From: Cylindrodendrum hubeiense
Taxonomy: Eukaryota > Ascomycota > Sordariomycetes > Hypocreales > Nectriaceae
Assembly: GCA_014621425.1 (NCBI GenBank)
Contig: JAANBB010000133.1
Span: 1 to 64,000, forward strand
DNA: 64,000 nucleotides
Direction: 5' to 3'
Shown: positions 55,401 to 64,000 of the stretch, one piece after another
Position numbering within the stretch: the first letter of the stretch is position 1
Layout: each line of letters opens with the position of its first letter
The notes under the pieces: generated by a model
What the model was told of the DNA's origin: nothing
Databases searched by the model: none
The model's input: only the letters and a program-made list of their open reading frames with translations
Position numbers and translations under genes: made by a program

Positions 55401-57677
55401 CTCAAGCCTCCTTCCTACCCTTGAAGTAGGCTTACAGACATCGACCGATACGGATGCCAAGCAAGGCATCTGTCTCGCACTTCGGGAGCTCATCGCTTCT
55501 GCCTCGCCTGAGGCATTGGAGGACCATGAGAAAACGCTCATTTCAGTTGTGCGCACGGCTCTCACAGACTCAGATGAGGATGTCAGGGAAGCTGCTGCGG
55601 AGGCCTTCGACTCTCTGCAACAGATCCTCGGCAAGCGAGCGGTTGACCAAGTTCTTCCCTTCCTGCTTAACCTGCTTCGGTCCGAAGACTCAGCAGACAA
55701 TGCCCTGCAAGCTCTTCTCACCCTGCTCACGGAGACAACTCGCTCGAACATTATTCTACCTAACCTCATCCCGACCCTCACGACTCCTCCCATCTCTGCT
55801 TTCGACGCCAAGGCTTTGGCCTCCTTGTCTAAGGTGGCCGGTCCTGCCATGAACAGGCGTCTGCCTAACATTGTCAACTCGCTTATGGACAATGAGATCA
55901 ACTGCAAGGAGGATGATCTACGCGAGGAGTTGGAGCTTTCCTTCGACACGGTTATTCAGTCTATCGATGAGTACGACGGCCTGAACACTGTCATGAACGT
56001 CCTTCTGGGGCTCTTGAAACACGAGGATCACCGTCGCCGAGCCGCTACTGCCCGCCATCTGGGCAACTTCTTCTCGGTCTCCAGCGTGGATTATTCAAGG
56101 TACAACCAAGACATTGTCAGGTCGTTGCTCAACTCCTTCGACGATCCCGACATGGATGTTGTGAGGGCATCTTGGACAGCGCTCAGCGAGTTTACCAAGA
56201 AGCTGAAGAAGGAGGTGATGGAGTCCCTTGTCATCTCTTCCAGACAGACACTCCAGCGTGTCGGCGTTGCGGGCGCCAACTTGCGTGGTTTCGAGCTCCC
56301 GAAGGGCATCAATGCCATCCTACCAATCTTCTTGCAGGGCTTGATGAACGGCACTGCGGACCAAAGAGTGCAGGCAGCCCTGGGTATCTCGGATATCATC
56401 GACCGTACCAGCGAGGCCTCTCTGAAACCATTCGTCACGCAAATCACGGGTCCCCTGATCCGAGTGGTTTCGGAGCGTGCTACAGAGGTCAAGTCCGCTA
56501 TCCTTCTCACCCTCAACAATCTACTGGAGAAGATGCCGACTGCTCTCAAGCCATTCTTGCCCCAGCTTCAGCGTACTTTTGCCAAGTCCTTAGCTGACAC
56601 ATCGAGCGAGGTCCTAAGGACGAGAGCCGCAAAAGCACTGGGCACCCTAATCAAATACACCCCTCGTATCGATCCTCTGATTGCTGAGCTAGTCACTGGA
56701 TCTAAGACGACGGATCCTGGTGTCAAGACAGCCATGCTCAAGGCACTGTACGAGGTCATCAGCAAGGCGGGCGCCAATATGGGAGAGGCATCACGAGCTG
56801 CTGTTCTTGCCTTGATCGATATGGAAACCGACGAGAGGGATGAGACCATGACGATAACAAATGCAAAGCTCCTGGGCGCATTAATCGGAATTGTCCCCGA
56901 GGACGCCGCAAATGGCTTGTTGAAGAACCGTGTGGTTACATCCCAGTTCAGCAATTCGTCGGTACTCGCTCTGAATGCTGTGCTGGTTGAGTCCCGGGAT
57001 GCATTGCTGCAGGGCCCCCTGGCTGATGAGCTGCCCGAACTCCTTTGCCAGGGCATCACAAGCAAGAATGTAAGTGACAGAAGACCGTTCTATGTAACAA
57101 GTATAGATGAGCTAACTTTGAGGGTTAGGTATTTGTGGCTGACAACTGCATTCTGGCCACTGGTAAGTACCTATTATCTCCTCCGGCCAAGAGCTTCGAA
57201 GCCACCAAGGGTATCTTTGATGCATTGGCAACGGTTATCCAACCCGGTAACCCCACCGACTCACGTCGACTTGCGTTGGTCATCGTGCGCACGTTGAGCC
57301 GAAACGACATGGACATGGTTCGGCCCCATCTGCCGCTCCTAGCGCAGCCCATCTTTGCCAGCGTGAGAGACCCAGTGATCCCCGTCAAGTTAGCAGCCGA
57401 GGCGGCGTTTGTCGAGCTTTTCGGCGTGGTGGATGAGGAGAGCCTCATATTCGACAAGTTTATGGCCGGGCCCGGGGCGGACCTTCCGCCCAACACCAAG
57501 AGGAGCATGGGAGACTACTTCAAGCGAGTGGCGGTGAGACTGGGTAACCAGGCTCGCGAGAGGCGTGAAGCAGAGGGTGGCCAGGGTGGATTAGGTCTTT
57601 CCAATGATGAGGTCGAGGACGAAAGAGAGATCTGGAGCGTGGGAAAAGTTGATGTTGGGAGCGATGTGTTTGCCTGA
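49481..57677 (+). CDS. GCN1: GCN1, activator of the eIF2-alpha kinase Gcn2 (one frame break)
   Basis: Exons 49481-49619, 49684-51758, 51819-57069 and 57129-57677 give 2670 aa if one base is ignored. GCN1 is a giant HEAT-repeat ribosome-bound protein that passes uncharged tRNA to Gcn2 in the general amino acid control response. Visible landmarks are the N-terminal MSEVEANANGASANLDLAAT, an acidic/basic coiled coil near residues 800-830 (EKKKGQQRKLTAEETAKVNA), the eEF3-like and RWD-binding HEAT arrays (for example LTGVLNDSHKEVRGAANRSL and IKEAGASLKEVLGEEKR), and the C-terminal FVADNCILATGKYLLSP and DYFKRVAVRLGNQ. At 54162-54169 a run of eight C's replaces the expected seven: the upstream frame would stop at 54242, while the downstream frame continues GVLNDSHKEV. 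Without that extra C the exon sum is exactly divisible by three. This is probably a sequencing error; if real, the gene is truncated at about residue 1545. Confidence 0.93.
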
Positions 57678-58393
57678 GCGATTGGACGATCAGGAGTGAT
57701 AGCACTTGTGTAGACATGTCCCAACATTGTGGTTTGTCCTAGTTAAACATACCAAAAGAAAGTATTATTTACGAGCTGCTTGGAACGATTATCAGTCCTT
57801 GTGTGCATGTGTGGTGTTGTCAAGCACAGCCAGAGCACAGCCAGAGCACTACCAAGTGAATACCCTCAATTCCCCAGCTCCCCAGCTCCCGACGTTCTAC
57901 AGTGGCCTACGGGGTCTAATGTATCTCCAACGCCAAATCCAATTTGTGACCCAATTAGCTCGGCGATGCAGAAGGAAAATTAGCCCGAGCTGTCCGTCGG
58001 AAAACCTGCTCGCTGCAAGGTGCCCCGATCGGAGAAACCTATGGCAAGGGGCCGAGGATAGGGTAATCATGCAGCTTCGTTAAACTCGGGACCCAGTATC
58101 AAAACCACGGCGGGGAGGGTACGTACCTCCCACGATCGCATGGAATCCAAGTGGTGGTGGGGTTTAATGGGGGAAACTGGGATGGTTGTTGTGTGTGGCT
58201 CAAGCAAGGTCACGTGAGGCCACGGCGGTGACTCCATCGCCCTCGCTTAGGGCAGCCCATGGGTCCTAGTGCACGTGAACCCACAAACCCCGAGACGAAT
58301 GTGTGTGACCGAGAAATTCTAGCCTCTCAAACCCCTCTCAGACTTCATCCATCACCCATCGAGGACCGGCCATCACCACACACGACAATCAAG
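57678..58393. other. Intergenic, eL19 promoter
   Basis: This is the 3' flank of GCN1 and the promoter of the eL19 gene. Two CACGTG boxes lie at 58211-58216 and 58272-58277. A short C/T-rich leader precedes 58394. There is a tandem AGCACAGCCAG duplication near 57823-57846. Confidence 0.6.
58211..58277. promoter_or_regulatory. Pair of CACGTG boxes upstream of eL19
   Basis: TCACGTGA at 58210-58217 and CACGTG at 58272-58277 lie 183 and 122 bp before the eL19 start. They are candidate bHLH/Cbf1 sites; the same hexamer occurs in the COX9/uL22m promoter. Confidence 0.45.
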
Positions 58394-59185
58394 ATGTAAG
58401 TCACCCGAGACGACACACGATCAAGCGATACCACATCCCCGCGCTGGACGCAATGGGATTGATGCTTCTGGCATCGATTCGGAGCCGGGGAGCATGTCGC
58501 TGATAAGAGAGAGCTGGTGGCTAATGGACAACTTTTTTTCTATACAGGGTCAATCTGCGAACTCAGAAGCGTCTCGCCTCAGCCGTCATCGGCTGTGGTG
58601 AGCGCAAGATCTGGCTCGACCCCAACGAGGCCAGCGAGATCTCCAACGCCAACTCTCGCCAGACGATCCGAAAGCTCATCGCCGATGGTCTCATCATCCG
58701 AAAGCCCGTGACCCAGCACTCCCGATCTCGTGCCCGCGAGCTCAACCTTGCCCGAAGGGAGGGCCGACACCGTGGCCAGGGTAAGCGCAAGGGTACTGCC
58801 GATGCTCGTATGCCCAGCCAGGTTCTCTGGATGCGCCGCCTCCGAGTCCTCCGCCGTCTCCTCGTCAAGTACCGTGCCAGCGGAAAGATCGACAAGCACC
58901 TCTACCACGAGCTGTACCACAGCAGCAAGGGTAACGCCTTCAAGCACAAGCGTGCCCTCGTTGAGCACGTATGTGATATCACTCCCGGGCCAGATGGTCT
59001 TGACGGGCAAGAGCGCCTGCTGACATGGAGACGAACAGATCCACCGAGCCAAGGCCGAGAAGGCGCGCGAGCGTGCCCTCCACGAGGAGATGGACGCCAA
59101 GCGTGCCAAGAACAAGGCCGCCCGCGAGCGCAAGCAGGAGAGAGTGACGGCGAAGCGAAATGCTCTCCTCGCCGACGAGGAGTAG
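58394..59185 (+). CDS. RPL19: Cytosolic 60S ribosomal protein eL19
   Basis: Exons 58394-58395 (AT only), 58548-58968 and 59039-59185 sum to 570 nt, giving 189 aa. The start codon is split AT|G by a 152-bp intron, so translation begins [20 protein letters not shown]. The eL19 core is unmistakable: [60 protein letters not shown] and [15 protein letters not shown]. The long basic C-terminal helix reads [20 protein letters not shown] and ends LLADEE. It binds 25S rRNA and forms an eB12-type intersubunit bridge. A longer frame-shifted open frame running to 59577 is a shadow, because it reads through the second intron. Confidence 0.95.
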
Positions 59186-60300
59186 ACCACCTGGACAACG
59201 ATGACATTTCGGTCTTGAGAGGAGGCTGCATTCGGAGTCTACGGGTTGGGTCTTTTTTTACGCCCTTCTGGTTTCTACAGTCGTACCGGCGGGGGTTCTG
59301 GCATGTAGCATTCAAAAATGGAATCGATGATGCTCGGATACTGGGTTATTTTCCCAAATGCAAGCCATCGTGTGTGTGTGTTTGTGAGGGACGGAAGAGT
59401 GTCCACTCGTTGTCTGCCTGCGTGTTGCACTTTACTGGGAGCAACCATCCACTACAAGTACCAGGCCGGGCTACCAAGGGTAGCATATCGTCCAAGAACC
59501 TCGCTCCAAGATTTGTGCCAGTCTTTAACCTAATCGATACCGATCTCTTCAGCTTCCGATGTTGGGTGCAACTGTGACTTGCCCAAGGCGGGGGTGCATG
59601 AATTAATAGATGGCGTCATGACACAAAGAGAGGAAAAAACAAGTCACATAGTTATCTGCCCCTTCGTGAGGGATGTCCCGCCAGCACGAAGTAGGAACCC
59701 CCAGGCAAGCAAGAGACAGCAGAATGCACTCAGCTACACCATGTTGAATAGGGCGGATGAGCTCCCGTAGGCTGGGCCGTCTCGTCGCACCCAACCATGG
59801 TGGCACTGGGTGAATAAATGTAGTGGGAGGGCGAGCAGGGGTCCATGGCCGCCACGGTCAGTCAGACGAGGGCTGTGGCGCATGAACTGACTGGCATCCC
59901 GGGAGAGACCCAGAGAGGGCTCCGGTGGTGCTGAATTGGTGCCCGGATTTATGGTCCGTAGCGCCCGGGTCCAGGCGGTTTCTCAGCCTTCCCCTCCCCC
60001 CCCAGTGCTTCCGCGCCCACTAATTCACAATTGGACCTAGAACTCATCCACCTCCGCCTCTGCCACCAACCATCTCCTCCTCCTCCACTAGTCCGCCCGC
60101 CCATCCATCTCGTCCGTCAATGACGTCCTGAGTGAGCTGGTTCTGCTGCACGCACAAACCTCGCCTCTCTCCATTGCTTCGCTTCCGTTGTTTTCCTCAT
60201 TGTGATACCCTCTCTCCCCTCGTCTCCTTGGTCCCCTGGCTGCCGTATTCTCCCATCTGCTCCGCTCCGTCAGTCCGGCTCGTCCTCTCCACACCACGCC
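59186..60300. other. Intergenic, SHM1 promoter side
   Basis: It carries the 3' flank of eL19 and the promoter of the hydroxymethyltransferase gene. From about 59980 it is very C-rich (a run of eight C's near 59996-60003), followed by a C/T leader. No gene is seen. Confidence 0.55.
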
Positions 60301-62146
60301 ATGTCTCTCGCCGGCATGCGAGGCACCTCGCGTGTCCTGCGCGGCATTGCAAAGCCCGTTGCCGTCACCACCGCGTGCACCCGGGCTGCGTCCTCTTTGA
60401 GCCTTGATGGTCAGCAGCAGGTCTGTTGGTGTCCAATTGATCACATTGTCATCTTGTCCTTGTGAATCCCAGTCCTGACGTCGTCATCTTCTTTGTAGTT
60501 GCTCTCAGCCCACCTCGGCAAGGCTGACCCCGCCGTCTTCGACATCATCGAAAAGGTCCGTCTTGGAGTCACCCTCGAGCTCCCCCAGCAACCGAGATCC
60601 GGGTCTGACCTCTCGTCTAGGAGAAAAATCGCCAGAAGCACTTCATCAACCTGATTCCCTCCGAAAACTTTACCTCCCAGGCCGTTCTAGATGCTCTTGG
60701 CAGTGTGATGCAGAGTAAGACCATATAGACGCCAACCCAACCAGCAGCAGCTAACCACCACCACCTTATCCAGACAAGTACTCGGAAGGTTATCCCGGTG
60801 CCCGATACTATGGCGGAAACGAGTTCATCGATCAAGCTGAGCGCCTCTGCCAACAGCGTGCCCTCGAGGCCTTCAGCCTTGACTCCAAATCCTGGGGAGT
60901 CAATGTTCAGGGTCAGTAACTTCCACCCGCATGCAAGTCGTTGCTTGTCTCTATGTCCCCCATCCGTCGATATGTAGTTAACTAACTTGCCATGCTAGCT
61001 CTCTCTGGCGCCCCCGCAAACCTCTACGTCTACTCAGCCTTGTTAAACACCCATGACCGGCTAATGGGCCTCGATCTGCCTCACGGCGGTCACCTGTCAC
61101 ACGGATATCAAACCCCAACCAAGAAGATCTCGGCAATCTCCAAGTACTTCGAGACGGTGCCATATCGCCTGGATGAGTCCACCGGTTATATTGATTACGA
61201 TAAGCTAGAGGAGTTAGCCACCATCTACAGGCCAAAGATTATCGTCGCGGGTGCCAGTGCCTATAGTCGGCTTATTGACTATCAACGCATGCGAGAAATT
61301 TGCGACAAAGTCAATGCCTATCTCCTGGCTGATATTGCCCACATATCGGGCATGGTGGCCGCCAAAGTCCTTCCGGGTCCATTTGCCTTTGCCGATATCG
61401 TCACAACCACGAGCCACAAGAGCTTGCGAGGTCCCCGAGGGGCCATGATCTTCTACCGAAAAGGCGTACGGAAACAAAACCCCAAGACAAAGGAGGATGA
61501 ACTTTACAATCTCGAGGGGCCTATCAACAGCTCCGTCTTCCCCGGCCACCAGGGCGGTCCTCATAACCACACCATCACTGCCCTTGCAGTTGCTTTGAAA
61601 CAAACCCAAGCACCCGAATTCCACGCCTATCAGTCCCAGGTTCTGGCTAACGCGAAGGCGTTTGCCAAGAGGTTGAGTGAGCCCAAGGGCAAGGGCGGCC
61701 TGGGATACCAGCTAGTCAGCGGTGGCACTGACAACCACCTGGTCCTGGCTGACCTCAAACCACAAGGTATTGACGGCAGTCGAGTCGAGCGCGTGCTGGA
61801 ACTGGTCGGCGTCGCTGCGAACAAGAACACTGTCCCCGGCGACCGCTCGGCTCTTGTGCCTGGCGGTCTTCGCATGGGTACTCCGGCTATGACCACTAGA
61901 GGCTTCAACGAAGACGACTTTGTCCGCGTCGCCGATGTCGTAGACAGGGCAGTAACCATTGCCTCCCGTATCGACAAGGCTGCCCGGAAGGCGGCGGAAG
62001 AAAAGGGTGAGAAAAGCCCCGGTCGGCTCAAGCTGTTCATGGAGCATCTCGGCAACGGCGAGACGGAGCCGGAGATTGTACAGCTGAGGAGTGAGGTTGA
62101 GGACTGGGTCGGCACATACCCCTTGCCGTGGGACACTTCGCGATGA
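60301..62146 (+). CDS. SHM1: Serine hydroxymethyltransferase, mitochondrial form
   Basis: Exons 60301-60420, 60499-60555, 60621-60714, 60774-60911 and 60999-62146 give 518 aa. The PLP enzyme interconverts serine plus tetrahydrofolate with glycine plus 5,10-methylene-THF. The first 34 residues ([20 protein letters not shown], then [14 protein letters not shown]) are Arg/Ala/Ser-rich without acids, a mitochondrial presequence, which separates it from the cytosolic isoform. Family motifs are [53 protein letters not shown], and the Schiff-base lysine in [15 protein letters not shown] near residue 276. [19 protein letters not shown] is the substrate-binding segment. The length matches fungal Shm1. 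The four introns crowd the first third of the gene, as is common for fungal housekeeping genes. Confidence 0.95.
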
Positions 62147-62558
62147 GGTGCGTTGTCAGCTCAATTTGATTCGATGGAGCAGTAAGAACGATGAGCCTGC
62201 GAGCAGGCCATCGAATTTTGTGATTAATTGAGCCTGGGACATTGGGAGCTATGGGAATGATATAGGGCCCCGTCAGGATCTCATTCGCGGTCTTGCCTTT
62301 TATATATGATAATGGCTTGGTGACAAATACAGGAGGGCCTCACTTGACCGCACAATCTCTCATGGAACATGGCCCCGAGCCATGTATATATATTCGCTTG
62401 TACTTCTTTAAGCGCCAATCTCATCGAATGCCAGGAAGCAGACCAGGTGTAATTAATTATGGTATATGGCCATCTAGTTAGCTGTGAGGTATCGCTACAT
62501 ACGCCCAAAGAAGTAAACCAAGAAACATCGAAAATGCAATAGATACACCAATCAACCA
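62147..62558. other. Convergent 3' intergenic region
   Basis: An AT-rich stretch (TATATATAT near 62386-62394) contains the 3' ends of SHM1 and the AlkB-GST gene. No gene is seen. Confidence 0.6.
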
Positions 62559-64000
62559 CTACTCCGGCTTCTTGGCAGGTTGGGTCTTTGGCTCCCTACC
62601 CAGAACCTTACATCCACTTGGCCGCTCTACCACCCTCTGATAATACTTATTCAGGCTTCCAAGGCTGTCCAAGGTCTTGATGCCCGACTCCTCAAATAGG
62701 GCGTGCAGGACTGGCCAGACGACAAAGTCTACCAGAGACAGCTCCGAACCAGCGAGGAAGCCTCCTTCGGCTTCGTTAGCGAGGTTGTCCCAAACAAGTA
62801 GCTCTTGCATCAGGGGTTTCAGATCTGCCTTGTCGCTGCTCTGTTCATCGGAGCTACCATCATTAGAAAATGAGCGCCACTTTTCTAGCAGGCCAAGGCC
62901 CTGTTGGAAGCGGTTGAACTGGGTAGCCAGCTGAGCGGCATTCCGTGGAGTGGCACCAGGTTTACCAGCGCCGTAGCGTGCGTCCAGGTACAACATGATT
63001 GCGAGGTCACCTTGGACAGTCGACAGGTCCTTGTCGACAAATTTAATGGAGGCCCCGGATGAGTTGACGGTTCCTTTTGCGTAGTTGATGTCGAGTTCGG
63101 CCATCATGAGGGCGATGCGGTTGTTGACAATGGGATCATTGGAAAAGAAGAGACGAGGTGCGTTGCTCATATGCAGCACGTCGAACCCTTTGCCGTAATG
63201 GGCGTCCCGGTCAAACTCGGTTGCGTGATTCTCCGTGCCAAATGCCTTGAGCATCTGGACCGCCTCGGGGGTCTGGCCATTGATGACGGCATGAGCCTCC
63301 TCGCGCGTCTTGCCGGTGGCACCCTGGCCCCAAATGACAGTCTCATCGCGGTCCAAGAAAGTTCCTATCTGGCGGAAGGTTAGAGAGATGCGGCCGGAGT
63401 CATAGGCCAGCTCGGCAGCCGATTTCTCCTTCAAGGAACGCTTGTCCTGGCGGATAGCGTGTAACCACTTCATGTTGCTCTTCAGGCCCAGTCGGCACAG
63501 AGAGTTATGTGGCAATTGAGCACGTTGGCTCTGTCGTTTCGACTCGGCTGGCAGAGGGTCGGTCCGAGAGGGGTCCTTATCGAGCCTCTTGGTCCTAAAC
63601 ACCATGGTGCGCTCGGCGCCGAGACTGACATTGGCAATGTATGAGCCCTGGACGATATCCAGGGTCTTGTCGCTATGTTCAGATATGTAGTCGGTACCAT
63701 CGCGGTAGAACTGTATCAGGACGTGGTTCAGTGGGTGGCCGAGATGCTTCTCCGTCGCAGCCTTGATAGCAAGGACGGTTGGGGAGAATGGCATCAGTGG
63801 AGGAGACTCGTCACTTGGATGGCGGTAGACTGGCATGCTGCCATCATCTGCAACCTGGCCCTGGACGGCGACCAGTCGTGGGACCTCGCCGCCCTGGTGT
63901 AGCATGTGGCGCCATTGGACTTCGTCCTTCAGCTTGGAGAAGAAGCTATCGGCCAGAGACTCTGGTAGGACATCCTTGATAATGTCGGTGTCGCCTTCGC
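62559..64000 (-). CDS. AlkB-type 2OG-Fe(II) dioxygenase fused to a GST-like domain (5' end outside window)
   Basis: One open exon runs from the window edge (first whole codon at 63998) to a stop at 62559, at least 479 aa; the N-terminus lies beyond the window. The first half is an AlkB/ALKBH2-3-like dioxygenase: LIQFYRDGTDYISEHSDKTL carries the iron ligands H-x-D, then IVQGSYIANVSLGAERTMVF, and SGRISLTFRQIG holds the R-x5-R pair that binds 2-oxoglutarate. The second half, from about LHMSNAPRLFFSNDPIVNNR, reads as a thioredoxin-like plus alpha-helical GST C-terminal domain (GGFLAGSELSLVDFVVWPVL). The tail is KPE. Oxidative demethylation of DNA or RNA is the likely core activity; whether the GST part binds glutathione or just scaffolds is unknown. 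I recall similar fusions annotated in other ascomycetes. Confidence 0.82.
   Translation of the reverse strand, partial: EGDTDIIKDVLPESLADSFFSKLKDEVQWRHMLHQGGEVPRLVAVQGQVADDGSMPVYRHPSDESPPLMPFSPTVLAIKAATEKHLGHPLNHVLIQFYRDGTDYISEHSDKTLDIVQGSYIANVSLGAERTMVFRTKRLDKDPSRTDPLPAESKRQSQRAQLPHNSLCRLGLKSNMKWLHAIRQDKRSLKEKSAAELAYDSGRISLTFRQIGTFLDRDETVIWGQGATGKTREEAHAVINGQTPEAVQMLKAFGTENHATEFDRDAHYGKGFDVLHMSNAPRLFFSNDPIVNNRIALMMAELDINYAKGTVNSSGASIKFVDKDLSTVQGDLAIMLYLDARYGAGKPGATPRNAAQLATQFNRFQQGLGLLEKWRSFSNDGSSDEQSSDKADLKPLMQELLVWDNLANEAEGGFLAGSELSLVDFVVWPVLHALFEESGIKTLDSLGSLNKYYQRVVERPSGCKVLGREPKTQPAKKPE

Noticed and set aside
58708..59577. 289-codon open frame extending past eL19
   Set aside because: It reads the eL19 exon and then straight through the second eL19 intron and the 3' region; the spliced gene ends at 59185.

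Overview
This window is nuclear DNA of a filamentous ascomycete. Genes are intron-rich with short introns (about 50-170 bp, GT-AG), protein-coding DNA lies on both strands, and the recognisable proteins are typical of Sordariomycetes. The protein flavour (AMPK-CBM protein, Som1, CVIC/F-box protein, GH114) suggests Hypocreales, but that placement comes from remembered homologs and was not searched. There are no operons, rRNAs, CRISPR arrays or intact transposons that I can see, and no tRNA I could support.

Layout. 1-2.5 kb (minus): the 5' part of an ATP-type PEP carboxykinase gene, and directly upstream of it a truncated AMPK-type glycogen-binding gene. 4.3-6.3 kb (minus): an F-box/CxxC protein. 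7.3-8.2 kb (minus): a secreted or ER protein ending in KEEL. 10.1-11.3 kb (plus): a membrane-anchored GH114 glycosidase. 12.0-15.0 kb (minus): a Zn2Cys6 transcription factor. 17.6-21.7 kb (plus): L-rhamnonate dehydratase and L-rhamnose-1-dehydrogenase, two steps of the non-phosphorylated L-rhamnose pathway. 25.3-26.7 kb (plus): a HAD hydrolase. 27.9-28.6 kb (minus): a conserved protein with a degenerate P-loop. 29.1-32.3 kb: three small nuclear genes for mitochondrial proteins (Som1, cytochrome c oxidase subunit 7A, ribosomal protein uL22m). 32.8-34.0 kb (minus): a CFEM surface protein. 39.6-43.0 kb (plus): the splicing factor Prp24/SART3. 43.7-48.5 kb (minus): a large DEAH/DEVH RNA helicase. 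49.5-57.7 kb (plus): GCN1. 58.4-59.2 kb (plus): ribosomal protein eL19. 60.3-62.1 kb (plus): serine hydroxymethyltransferase. 62.6 kb to the window end (minus): an AlkB dioxygenase fused to a GST-like domain, running off the edge.

The left part (to about 39 kb) has wide spacers of up to 5.7 kb and looks accessory or regulatory. The right part is dense with housekeeping genes for splicing, translation and one-carbon metabolism. The most notable points are: two genes whose start codon is itself split by an intron (PEPCK A|TG and eL19 AT|G); two single-base frame breaks at homopolymer runs in otherwise intact conserved genes (PEPCK and GCN1); the amputated AMPK-CBM gene beside PEPCK; the rhamnose gene pair beside a divergent regulator; the AlkB-GST fusion; and CACGTG boxes in the promoters of the mitochondrial pair and of eL19. 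I did not find a clearly new biological system.
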